From Branchiostoma floridae (lineage: Eukaryota; Chordata; Leptocardii; Amphioxiformes; Branchiostomatidae), in contig NC_049985.1 in NCBI RefSeq assembly GCF_000003815.2, forward strand, positions 4,024,267-4,088,266: DNA of 64,000 bases. The letters are read 5' to 3'. Positions within the stretch are counted from its first letter, which is position 1, and the number at the start of each line of letters is the position of its first letter. Below, one piece after another: positions 34,701 to 46,286 of this stretch. A program made the translations under genes and the position numbers. The notes below the pieces were generated by a model that searched no databases, was not told the origin of the DNA, and saw only the letters and a list, made by a program, of their open reading frames with translations.

Positions 34701-37700
34701 GGATTGGAATAAAGTGGTTCTTCTCACGTTCCACACCCTCCTTCTTAACTACCGTGAATCTTTGACCATATACGATGGAGACAGCGATAGAGCTCCAGAA
34801 TTGAAGAGGTAATTTCTTACAAATTAGAGAAGTTTGGTCGACGCTGCGAGTGATTTCTCGTATAATATGCTAGCTTCAGAGTTCAAAGCTTCTGTATACA
34901 TATTCTTTGTAACATAAACAGAGGTTTGACAGATTAATTTTGGTTTTCAGCTTTACAGGTGTCGTGAACAACGTGATACCAGACCCCATTACTGGTACAG
35001 ATAACCAGATGTTCGTGAAGTTTACATCTGTCTATACTGTCAATGGTCATACCACGTTTCAGTTCTCCTACTCAGCCACAGGTAAGGTAAATACAGGGAG
35101 CAAGTTTGCTTTGTTAACTTTGTCAATAGTTGACGTCTTTTTGTAGCATTTGTTTCCTTAAAGCTTTGAGACTTTATCAAGAAAGTCCATTATCAGTTTG
35201 ACAGATGGTAACGTTACACCATAACGGGGGGAATCCCAAGTCCGGTAACTGTTCTAAAGTTAATGCGCATGGCTTTTGTTATCGTACATTTTACTGGGAA
35301 CCCATCAAAAACCATTTAAGATCTTTTTAACAATCCTTTAAATGTGATTGAAGCTATACAGACATATATTTCATTTAACGGCAGCATTCCGAACTGTAGT
35401 TTGAAAGCGCGCGAAAGTATTGGCAGGTTTTTGACGTTCTAATACAAAAAGAGGGTCCAAACTTAAAGTTAACAACCAAGCCATCTCTGCACATTTTAAG
35501 CGTCCTATGCAGGCAGAATAACACTAAACTTGTTTAATACTATTTTTGTCACAAATAAGTGCTATATTTTGAATTACGCTACTTATCTAAATACGTTTAG
35601 TTACAAAGTTTACTTCTCACGGCGAAACCAACTTACTTACATACTCCCGCTCGAACCAATCCAGAGAACTTCCTCCAGTGCACTTGGTCCTCCATGGCCC
35701 TTTGTAGCTCTTTGGTATCATGCAGACTTGTGTCACTACGCCTGTCGCCAAAAATAAAAATGGCGAGACATTCGTTTACATCTGCCTGTGATTACACGTT
35801 TTCACTTTCGGCTTCTTTAATTTAATTCCCACTTCAACTCGTTTTTAACAGCAGAAACGACCACAGGATTTCTTTAGTCGGTAGGGATCGATTTTCTTGA
35901 ATGATTGGTGCTCTACTGACGGGTTGACTAACGTCATCGTGTTGAGCATCGCTCGGCTTCCTTCAAAGTTGTTTGGCAAAGATGGCGGGGATGACAGGGC
36001 CGTGAACATGCGGCATAATTTAGCTCCGATTATCCAACTATAAAAGCAAAGACACGGCATAGCTGTTCTTCTTGAGGAAGTCTTATAGATATCCTTCTTA
36101 TCTGTGGTGGTATCTTTTCACATTCGTATTTTACGATGAATGCATTTAAGAGTTTCCCGGGCCATGCTCTCGATAAGTTCGCTCGTCAGCATGCACGGAA
36201 GGCGTCAAACTTGTGTTTTTTTTCAGTTGTTGTCTATTAGGGCTTACCAACTTGGACACATACTCAGACTTTTCAGTTATTTACAACAAGGTTAAGTCCA
36301 TAATGAGTTGTACTTATCATGTGCAGACACTTATGCATATCTCCGCAAAAATGATTTTAAAAATCTTACCGGAGTTTGGACCCCTACTGGACTTTGGATC
36401 CCTCCCGTTTTTAAAACGCGGGACTCTGCACTAGTGGTCTTTGCAGTAGGGTCCTATAAAGTTGGCATGTTCCGGTACTAGCTCTCTCTCCACGAGTGCC
36501 CGAGCTCTGCTTTCCTCTTAATTTCGTTCTTCTCCTGGAAATGTATCTAACTGTCATGTATGCAACTCATGCAGTGGAGAACTAGTGGCACAGATATATG
36601 TATTCTCCTATACACGTGCACATGTCAGAAACCGGGCACTCTGCCCACCAATAAGGTATAATAGCTATGCGGTGCCTTCCGCCTTCGCTTTGACTGAAAT
36701 TCTGGCACTATTACTGCAACTATATCTGCCCCCTCTTTAAACGACTGTACTCCGTGGATGCAGCCTTCAACAAAGAAGGCATATTATTTTTCTTTGGCTC
36801 GTACTGAGAGGATTTCAGGGCCTTAAAAGCTAAACCAAAGTCAGTCGTTATTATCAATTATCATATAGCCAGGCGCCACGGACCAATCAGAAGGCCCCGT
36901 TCCACCTTGGGTATGACGCCGTAACACATAGATTCCGGCCAGGCCGGTCTGTATCCTCCTTCTGATTGGTCAGAATGAATCGACACCCTCACCGGTGTCG
37001 ATTTGCATCGACACCGACAGCAGTGTTGATGCAAATGATTTTAAGAATTGTGCAGTCCATAGTGCTAGGGATAGCGCATTTCATACTTTAATTTTCATTC
37101 TATAACTAAAAAAACGCTTCTCCAAATAATTTCGTTTTTTGTCTTGGTTTATCTAGTGTAAAATGTTTGCAAAGTTGTTTGCGGCTTAGCTGATTAAGTC
37201 TAGGAGGTATGATTGGATATAGTTAAAATGTATTTGTAGTTAAGTCATTATCTATCGAAATGTCGGTAAGATCTACTTATATTTCCAGGTTACGACATCA
37301 ACAGAAAATACATTTCTACTGATAGCATTCAACAACTATGTCAACTACAGATTTTCAGAAAACAACAACAACAGTAGCTACGACAACAACCACTTTGGAC
37401 TGTTGGACCCCTGGGTGCGGAGGTATCCTGACGGCTCCACCTGGAGGTACTGTGACATCACCGAACTACCCATATAACTACTGCGACGATGAGACCTGTG
37501 AGTGGACGATCACCGTGCCAGAGGGACGCGTGGTTCTTCTCACATTCAACAGCTTCCACCTTGAGGACGCCTATGACTATTTGTATATTTACGATGGAGG
37601 AAGTGCTAGAGCTACACCATTGCAGAGGTAATGTTATCATGAAGTAGTGAACTTTGGATAATGCAGTAAATGCGTATCGGTGAAATTTGTACCTTCAAAA

Positions 37701-40700
37701 TTCAAAGGTTCAATATTTTCTATGTAACATTAAAAGAGGCAAAAACGATTTACTTTGATTTCCAGGTTAACAGGTTATCACATGTATATAAACCCCATCA
37801 CCAGTACATCTAACAAGATGTTCGTGAGGTTTACATCTGACGGCAGTATCACGGAGCAGGGGTTCCTATTAGTATACACAGACACAGGTAAGGTGTTTAA
37901 TTACAGGAAACAAGTTGTTTTGGTTACCTTCGTCAATAGTTAGCGTGTATGTATGTTAGCATTTGTTTGAGCCCTTTAGATTTTATCAAGAAAATCCTTC
38001 AGTGGTTTGCCCAAGGGTACAGCATACCACTAATCTTCCTGCCTGGAATTCTCGACAGACAATTCTTACAAAGTGCAAAAACGTATTACATACATTACAT
38101 CCATCAAACATTTGTACGTTATTAGTAGCAGTAGTCCTGTTACATTGTTGTTGGGACTGGCACAGTCGAGATCATTTCAATTCCATTTAAACCTGGACTG
38201 TTCACTAAGTCTGCATTTGAAGAATTTCAAGGATTGTGAGGTCTATAGTGCTAGTGATAGCGTATTCCATACTTTAATGAGCTTATAACTGAAGGATTTT
38301 TTAAAAGAATTTTTCTTGCTTTACCCAATTGTGAAATGTTTGTATAGATGTTTGTGGTTTAGTATTATAGCCATAGAAGCCGGTATATTTGGATGTTAAG
38401 GGGATTTATATACATAATCTCTACAAGCATTTCCAGGTTACGAAATCTACAAAATACATCTTCCCACTGAAATAATGAAACAACAACTCTGTCTACCACA
38501 AATTTTGTCACAACAACAACAATAGCACCAACGACAACAATCCTGGCTACCACGCATTCAACAACAACAGAAGCAACGACACTTGCTGCCACTACAGATG
38601 TTTCAACAACGACAACAACAGAAGCAACGACAACAACCCTCGCTACCACCACAGATGTTCCAACAACAACAACAGACGCAACGACAACAGATCTGGCTAC
38701 CACGACACCGACACCCTGCACTATACTACTAGGTGTTGAGCGTTTCAGAATCTATCTTCCAGATAGTGTTCATAAACCCTTGCAGTTTCATATGCTAGGA
38801 TCAGATGTGACAGGTCATTCAGTGTAACAAATCGAGCTAAAGCCGGGTATGTTTCAAGCATAAACTGATGACAAGTAGTAAAGGTACTGGGTTCAAATCC
38901 GTAGCAAGCCCCAATGTTTTTTCATCAGTTGGCTCAGGCTAAAATTAGTACCTCGCTTCGGTAAGCTACGTACGGTATAAAGCTAGGCGTTACACCTCAG
39001 TGTGTTTTACCGATTGTGTGAAACAAGAGGAACGTGCACAATTTTGCAAGCCTACAAAGCTGGTGTGTGTGTGACAGAAATTTCGATCATTATGCCCTAT
39101 ATGTCTCTAATATCCATCGACAACATATCGTGAACAAGTCGATCGTGGTATTTTAAGATAGACCATTGGCATTTGTATCTCTTAAAGAGGAGACTGAATT
39201 TTTGTTCTTTCTTGAAACTTCCTGCAGGTGAGAACGATATTTACCTTCTTGACAAAGGCATCGCCGAGGTTGCCGCGGGCGAGGATGCGCAGCTGAATTG
39301 GACCTACAGCCTCCGTGTCGACAGTGCCATTCTCCTCGAGGACTGGAAGGATCCTGACGGAAACTACATCATGCGCCGGATAGGGGGTGTAGTTTTTGAA
39401 AACGAGGAGTACAAAGTAAGTGGTCTATGACATTAGTGTCCGTTTTCCCATTCTTTATTCAATTTACGGCATATGTGTGCTAATTTTACAGCTGCTTTGA
39501 ACGATTTGGAGTATGTTCGAAAATGTATTTTTTTTGGAAACGGACGCACGTGCGGATGCCATCCATATAATCAAATCAACTTCGCCTGACGTCGCCTCGA
39601 TGAGGGAAAGCATTCCTCCGAAGGTCGCAATAGGGCACCCGGTGGAATCATGAGGGTTGGACTTTTGCTGTATGAAGTTTATCACATTGCCTTCTCCCGT
39701 GTTATATAGGGACGAGTGTCTCTTATTGGGGATTCCAGTCTGTTGTTGAATGGAACAGGCCCAGAAGACGCAGGGAGTTACACTTTAACTGCTTACTTCT
39801 GCGATGTCTCTGAACATGAAGCGGAGAGACAACTCATCGTCCAGTGTAAGCTGTTGAAAATATTCCAGAGGAAACGAAAGAACAAACCAGGCAATGACGT
39901 GAAAGTGAATTTATGTGTTCGACTGCATCTGTTGTTATTGCCTGTTGGCATTGACAGGAAATGCCAAAACGACCGGGTCGATTTTTGCTTGTCTTTGCCT
40001 TTGTATTTGTCCATTGTCAACCTTCAAATACAGTGTATATTCTTAGATGTTGAGACGACCAACACTTCTCTTCCATTTTTTAAAGATGCTCCAAAGTTAC
40101 CACAAATCGAGGTGACGCCAGGCCTCATCTCAACAGAAGGCGACACAATGATTCTTCAGGCAACAGCCGACTGTGTCCCCCCTGCCACATACACGTGGAG
40201 CAGGCTGGACGGATCCCTCCCGACCAACGCTGTGGTGAACACCACGCTGGGAACCTTGACAATCACAGAAGCGACTGTGGAAGACTCCGGTGTATACACG
40301 GTGGTCGCCGAGAACTACTTGGGCAACTCGTCGGTCAAGAATATCACAGTTGAAGTTGGTAAGCACACTTTCTTAATGGCAGCCGCTCCAGACCCTTGCG
40401 AGAAAGCTTGTGTAAGCTCCTCGCAATTCAGCCCCTGGCTGCTAAGAGAGAGTAGCTGGGCCACCCAATAACTGTACGGTCACATTTCCAAACCGAGAGC
40501 GCGGCCGGGACATTATCGGAAAATAAAATAAAATTGTTGATTAAGGAAAATGAACAAGTCATGGTCATGGCTGTTGTTTTACGTTCTGTTTCTTTTGTTG
40601 TCTTATATTATATGTTTCGTTTGCGAAAGCTGCCTGGCCTGTGCCTGTGGGCCTGCTTTTCATACATGGAGGGGCGATTTTGGACTGCGGTGATCCAATC

Positions 40701-43700
40701 TTCTTTATAGGGAAATATGAGTGAAATATGCTGTATTTGCAATTGTTGAGTTTCTAGTTGATTGTAAAGGTTTCTAATCCCCTTAAATGATTCAAAATGA
40801 CACTATTTGTTCACAGGGCCTATCCCGATCATTGGTGAAGTAGCTTTTGTAGCTTCGACTGCAGTTATTGATGGTGGAGGACCAGCTGTAAGCACAGGTG
40901 GGCTTAATGGCTTCTTGTCATTATTTCGGCCGCGTAACCGGATGTACGATGTTGGTATGTATAGCTGGTAAACAGCTCTATTTCACAATAAGAATCAATT
41001 GCCGACGCCACGTGTTCAGATTTCGAAAATGAAAAAAAGAGCACATGAGCTTTTGTCTGCTAAGTAATCACCGTCTGGTATGAGCTCTTGCACACTTTCG
41101 AGTACTCATGCGCAGCGGCAGGAACTGTGGGTAATAATATATCAAAGTTGAATGCCACTGAGACATAATCAAAATATGCCTAAACATCCTTATGCAGATC
41201 GACAATGGTCGGTAAGAGGTCAGGGACTTTCACCTTTGACATATTACCCACAATTCATGTCCCTGCACATGCGCATTCGGAAGTGCGAAATAGCTTATTA
41301 CTGTCCACCAACGTTCCGGAAGTTTCTCTGCTGCGGTACTCATGGGTATGACTGGTGGCGGAAGCAATGTGGCTATGTTGGTGAGTTTGTCAGTATAGTC
41401 TGATTAAATGCCATTCCAGATTTAATGCACTTTCCTTTCTAAAGGTCAGCATATCACTCCGCGTCTGGTCAACCCACCTGGCCTGTTGACAACCCTGGAG
41501 ATTGTGCTGATTGCGCTGGGCTTGACTCTGCTCGTCACGGTTTTGCTGGTGGGAGGGCTGAGGTTCTGGTGAGTCAAGAAAAAACGAGCGCGCGCAGGGA
41601 GAGATGGGGGACGGTGGTACTTCCATCCGTTTATCTTAGGTAGGTAGCGTCGGGGGCTAGTAGTGGCCTCGATTCTTTAAATGGCCTTGATTTTTTTCCG
41701 TCTGTCTCCCCAAGACGAAGTTACATTTTTTACTCAATTTTCTACCCTTTTCTCTGGTACTTGTAGATATAGAATTTGTCTTTTGATGTCGAATCTGAAA
41801 CAGATCAACTTTAGTCAAATGATTTATAAATAATTATATGTATTATATGTATCTATTTGGTCCTACACATTTAACGCAGAGTCCTTTGAGCACATGTCTC
41901 TTGCGAGTGAAAGAGTGCTGTGAAACAGTAGACGTCAATAAACAGGAGCGAGGGAGGATACAGACTTCTGGTACTGATTGCACATTGCTAAAGTCATGTG
42001 TCTGTAATACAACCTGGCAGAAGTATTGATTCTTTTCCCGACAAAGGCCTGGATGACGTCTGAAACTTTTATGGTGGTGCTCATGGACGCCAGGGAAACC
42101 AATATAGGATATCGATTTTTCTATCGCAAATAAATAACTTTCCATACTTCAATCTTGTTGCAATGTTTGCCGCAGATCGCGTCTACCCGTTGGCAGAGCA
42201 GCCTCCTCCACCGGTCCCAGCCCGTCCACAGTTCCTGAAGTACGAAGTGGACAGACAGGATCTGGAGCTGGGGGAGCAGATCGGCAGGGGTGCCTTCGGT
42301 GTCGTCTATAAAGCGGTTCTGAAGAGAACTGCAGCCGGACTGGTTACAAACAGAACCGTAGTGGTCAAGACTGTTCAAGGTAAGTCTCAGTTTTATCCAA
42401 TACAACAATATAAACCCAACATTTTGTGTAGGCTTTGCAGCCGCTTTTAGGCCAGTTGACACACACGTGGCTCCAGTGAAAGGTGTCCGAAGACTTACTA
42501 TCTAGTTTGTACCTTTTTTTGAATTTTATTTTCAGACCAAATATGATTACCTCGTGCTCTATGCTCTGGTGTTTAAAACAAAAGATTTGAAATTTGTAAC
42601 GGGGCATATGCCACATAATACCATTCACGTTTTTGGCATACACCACTTTGACATTCTTTTTGGGAGATGTTTATGCTATTTTGATACCAAACGTATATAC
42701 AGTGGAATCCGCTTCTTTGTATAGCTGATTTGTCCGGGCATTTTATTCTCCTAAGTAGTCGATTAACCCTCGGAGTTTGCACTGTACATGCTGCAGATGA
42801 CGCTAGTGTAGATAGAAAATACCACATTGCGTTTGATGCAATGTTTGATATTGTAAAACGTGTTTCTGCAAGGACATGGACTTGACCATTTTAATAACGT
42901 ATGTTCAGATGGCGCCGGTGTAGAGGAAAGGGTGACATTTGTCCGTGAGATCGAGACGACCATCAACCTGGGGGAGCACAAGAACCTGCTGGGGCTGGTC
43001 GGCTGCTGCACGCTGGCGAACCCGCCCTACCTGGTCACGGAGTACCTGCCGTACGGAGACCTCAAGAACTTCCTGCTCAAGTGTCGGCAGGTTTGTTTGT
43101 TTGTTTATGTGTTTGTTTGATCTGGATGGCTGCTGCACTCTAGAAAACTCACCCTACCTGGTCACGGAGTACGGAATAAGTTACATCATTGTGAAGTTCA
43201 AGCTCCCTTAATTGAATAGCGTAGACATCAGACATATTCTGTAGCACTAATTATTAGTTTTAGTGCAACGTATCCGTTATAATTTCTGTGAAATTAATAT
43301 CATATATTGAAGACATTGGTGATAGTAAAAACTTTGTATTTGAGAAATCTGAGGTTTTGTACTGAAATGACTATAACGTACTGACATCTGCAATTCATCT
43401 ACCCAAAGCCAGAGGCTGATGAGCTGAACAGCGTGTATCACATGACTGATCTGAAGATGTACCAGATCGGACGGCAGATAGCAAATGGCATGGTGAGTGC
43501 TGTAATATGGTATTCAAGCAAGTACATTTGTTTACTTCTCCCTACTGTTGTGGTAAATATTGGTTATGCTGTAACGCATCATGGAGTAGGTGGAGTTTAG
43601 TCATTTATATGTTTGAATCATCGAAATTCTGGACAATGTTTAGCTCTTATCTTTTTCATACATTGGTTTTATACCTACGGCGTGGGTTTTTATATCCAAT

Positions 43701-46286
43701 GCTGGAAGCAGGAAGAAGGTTGCGTTTAGAGAAAAGTGGTAAATATTTTTGAACCATCGAACTACTTTTCACCTCTTTGCTGAGCTATCTTTCTGTCATT
43801 GTTTTTGTACCAGGTTTTTATATCCGATGCCGGGTACGTACATGGAGACCTGGCGGCCCGGAACGTGCTGGTGGGGAAGAACGTTCTGGTGAAGATCGCA
43901 GACTTCGGGCTGGCCACAGACGTCTACGAGCGAGGCTACCAGCGGCAGGACGCGGAGCAGAAGATCCCCTTGAGGTGGATGGCGCCGGAAAGGCTTCTGA
44001 GGGAGGGCAGGTACACGAGCAAGAGTGACGTGTGAGTACCTCGGTTTGACCTTGATGTCTTAGGTGGACAACTAAGGGACATTTCTCGTGAGAAACGAAG
44101 TGTCATTAATGACAATGACAATGACAATGACAATGAAGTTTATTGCATATTCATGCCCCATTGGGGCTAAATGCAGATAATAAGAGGCGAGTTGCATATA
44201 ACAATATTCCTAACGAATGGAAGTAAAAGACGGAGAGAGCCGCTTGAATAATCAAATACACGTGATTCTGGACCAACCGGTAGCGGGTTTGAATCCTTCC
44301 TTTCCTGGCAAGGACGAAACTACTTATTACAAGTGACTCAACATTCTTCCCTCTATTCCAGGTCTATCTCTGTGTATATTATCTGGCATATTGTGTTCCT
44401 GTTTCTATTTGTTTCACAACATTCTGACAGATTAATGTTCTTGCAATTTTCAATATTGGCTAATATGGGATTTGGTATAAAAATAGTCTCGAGGGTAATG
44501 GTCAGCAGGCACAGTCATTAACAATGTGTATTTCTCCAACATCTTGATTCATGCATGTGGTCCTGTAATGTGAGCTACATTGCAGAATATTTGTACATCT
44601 TCCACCTACACAGCTGGTCATTTGGCGTGGTGCTGTACGAGATCGCGACGCTAGGGGACGTTCCTTACCCGAGTCTGGGCAGCACCCTGCTGGAGGAACT
44701 CCGCAGAGGACGGCGGGAGCAGCGCCCACAGCGGTGTCCCCGGGAACTGTATGTACAGACTTTCGTTTATTGCATGTAACACACGAAAATGGGCTACGAA
44801 CCTCTTCCAAATTATTGTAGAAATGCTCACAGATACTAAGATCTAGAGTTCTTGCTACAAAAACATGTTGCATAAACGTAAGTAGCGATTGGCACGTGTT
44901 TTACGTCGCCAATATTCTTGTATGTATAAATTTGCTGAAAGGCGTTTTGCTCCCCTTAACACTTTCTACAGTAACTGTATATTTTGCTGATGAATATAAG
45001 AATAGATTTTAGGGTAAAAGTTGACCTAATTATAAACGGTTGACTTTGCATGCCACGATAGTTTTGAATTGGTCTGAATAGATCTGATTCTGGGCTAGTA
45101 AATACAAGTGACAGCAGAAATGTGACAGTGTCTACACTTGTCACATGCCGCAACGGCTAAATGTATTGTCCACACTTGTCAGTGTTACCAATAAATATGA
45201 AATATTATATATACCAGTAGGTCTTCATCACTTTATACAAACACCACATTCTAAGGTGATATGGCGATAGCTTCGTTCTTACCGACATGTGGAAAGGCAA
45301 CATTTTAACTAAAGATATAACTCTTCAATATGTTAATTATTGGCAGGTACAACATGATGTTAAGCTGCTGGCAGTGGGAAGAGTTCAACCGGCCTGACTT
45401 CCAGCAGCTGTACCTGGAGCTGGACCGACTCGTGGAGACCAACGCTGACGTCAGCTACCTCAAGCTCTCTTCCGCTCCTTCCGGCAACGAGAAGAGTTCA
45501 GGGGACATCTTCACAGCCAGCCTCGCGTCTTGCCACCATAGTCTGGAAACCCAGGGCACCTCGGAAACTTCTGAGGCATCAGATCATCTTCAGGAAAGCA
45601 GAGCTGAGACTCAACCATTTGAGGAGGTCTTGGGATCTAAGGAACCGCAAGACGTTGCCATTGTTGCGGAAAATTCTGAGACAGCTCGCGACCAGATTTT
45701 AACAAACAGATGCGTTCCCTACAGCTTTCCACTCAAAAATAAATGGGTAGAGGAAAATCAGGGTAACTCTACCTCATCCTCTGTTAAGGTAGAGTTCGTT
45801 GATCCTCAAACGTCCGCGGGGAGATTCTCGACAGATCGAGTCAACATCGGGACAGATACGTGCGTTTACTACAAAGTTCCGCCCAGACCCAATCACAAGA
45901 AAGGTAATCCCAAAGAAGCTGAATCTTCCCAACTGCCTGATGAAGATGGCAGTGAATCCAATGAAGGGAAAGATGTAGCCAATGGTCAGGCAGACGATTC
46001 TGAAACGGATCATGACCAGATTTCGACGACCAAAGGCGCCCCCTACAAGTTTCTACACAAAAACAAATGGCTGGAGGAAAGTCAGGACAACTCTGACTTA
46101 TATTCTGCTGAGGTCCAGTTTGTCGAATCTCGACGGTCGACGAAGACACCGTTGACAGATCGCGCCAGGATCGGGGTGGATTCGTACGTTCATTACAAAG
46201 TGCCGACCAAAAACAATCACAGGAAACAGCAACAGGATAGTCCTGATGTCATCGATCAGATGGAAGTTGTAGATTTAGACCTTTAA
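31048..46286 (+). CDS. Receptor tyrosine kinase with Ig-like and CUB-like ectodomain
   Basis: Start ATG is in a strong context (GCCACCATGA). Exons: 31048-31135 signal peptide; 31518-31687 + 31942-32071 Ig-like 1; 33382-34111 Thr-rich stalk + CUB1a; 34242-34354 CUB1b; 34559-34808 + 34951-35081 CUB2; 37351-37627 + 37766-37887 CUB3; 38526-38732 Thr-rich stalk 2; 39228-39415 + 39710-39845 Ig-like 2; 40086-40358 Ig-like 3 (I-set); 40817-40897 linker; 41445-41568 transmembrane; kinase 42176-42379, 42909-43090, 43409-43492, 43814-44031, 44614-44748, 45347-46286. Kinase motifs: GRGAFGVV, VVVK, HGDLAARN, DFGLA, IPLRWMAPE, DVWSFGVVLYE, CWQWEEFNRPDF. Extracellular junctions are mostly phase 1, so domains are shuffle-ready. 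The TM-to-kinase junction does not join in phase, implying one unseen small exon. Ligand and subfamily unknown; the tyrosine-kinase class (WMAPE, HxDLAARN) is certain. Confidence 0.85.
31729..31760 (+). repeat. (TA)n microsatellite
   Basis: Dinucleotide run just after the donor of the Ig-like 1a exon. Confidence 0.9.
32072..33381 (+). other. Intron of the receptor kinase gene
   Basis: No exon seen. Contains two loosely similar stretches around 33030-33110 and 33140-33250 (TTGGAGRTGWAKGTAGCTTTAG), suggesting a local duplication. Confidence 0.5.
33430..33870 (+). repeat. ~51-base coding minisatellite of the Thr-rich stalk
   Basis: Eight to nine units of the type TTTTEATTTTLTTTDFQ within one exon, encoding a mucin-like, probably O-glycosylated stalk. 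Each unit carries the string ACCACAG/AT. Confidence 0.9.
35082..37350 (+). other. Long intron between CUB2 and CUB3 exons
   Basis: No exon supported. Includes an inverted partial relative of the 8189-8812 element (about 36450-36870), a small palindrome with ACCAATCAGAAGG arms (about 36889-36972), and a stretch (37040-37340) homologous to 38210-38500, part of the duplicated CUB unit. Confidence 0.55.
38860..38960 (+). mobile_element. tRNA-like SINE fragment
   Basis: B-box-like GGGTTCAAATCC at about 38889 within a tRNA-like context; no complete cloverleaf. A similar GGGTTTGAATCC occurs near 44286. Confidence 0.35.
39483..39581 (-). mobile_element. Fragment of the GGCCATGTTGATTTGATT element (inverted left end)
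   Basis: Reverse complement of the left ~100 bases of copies 1-3: TTTTACAGCTGCTTTG at the start and CATCCATATAATCAAATCAA at the end. The outermost GGCC bases are lost. Confidence 0.7.
43119..43173 (+). pseudogene. Relic duplicate of a kinase exon segment in the following intron
   Basis: Reads GCCTLENSPYLVTEYG in one frame, matching GCCTLANPPYLVTEYL of the exon ending at 43090. It lies 29 bases after that exon's donor, separated by a TTTG-rich stretch. Confidence 0.8.
44106..44138 (+). repeat. (AATGAC)n microsatellite
   Basis: Five to six hexanucleotide units in a kinase intron. Confidence 0.9.

Noticed and set aside
35530-36060. Possible small gene on either strand between CUB exons
   Set aside because: Short ORFs without recognisable domain or splice structure; probably repeat-derived intron.
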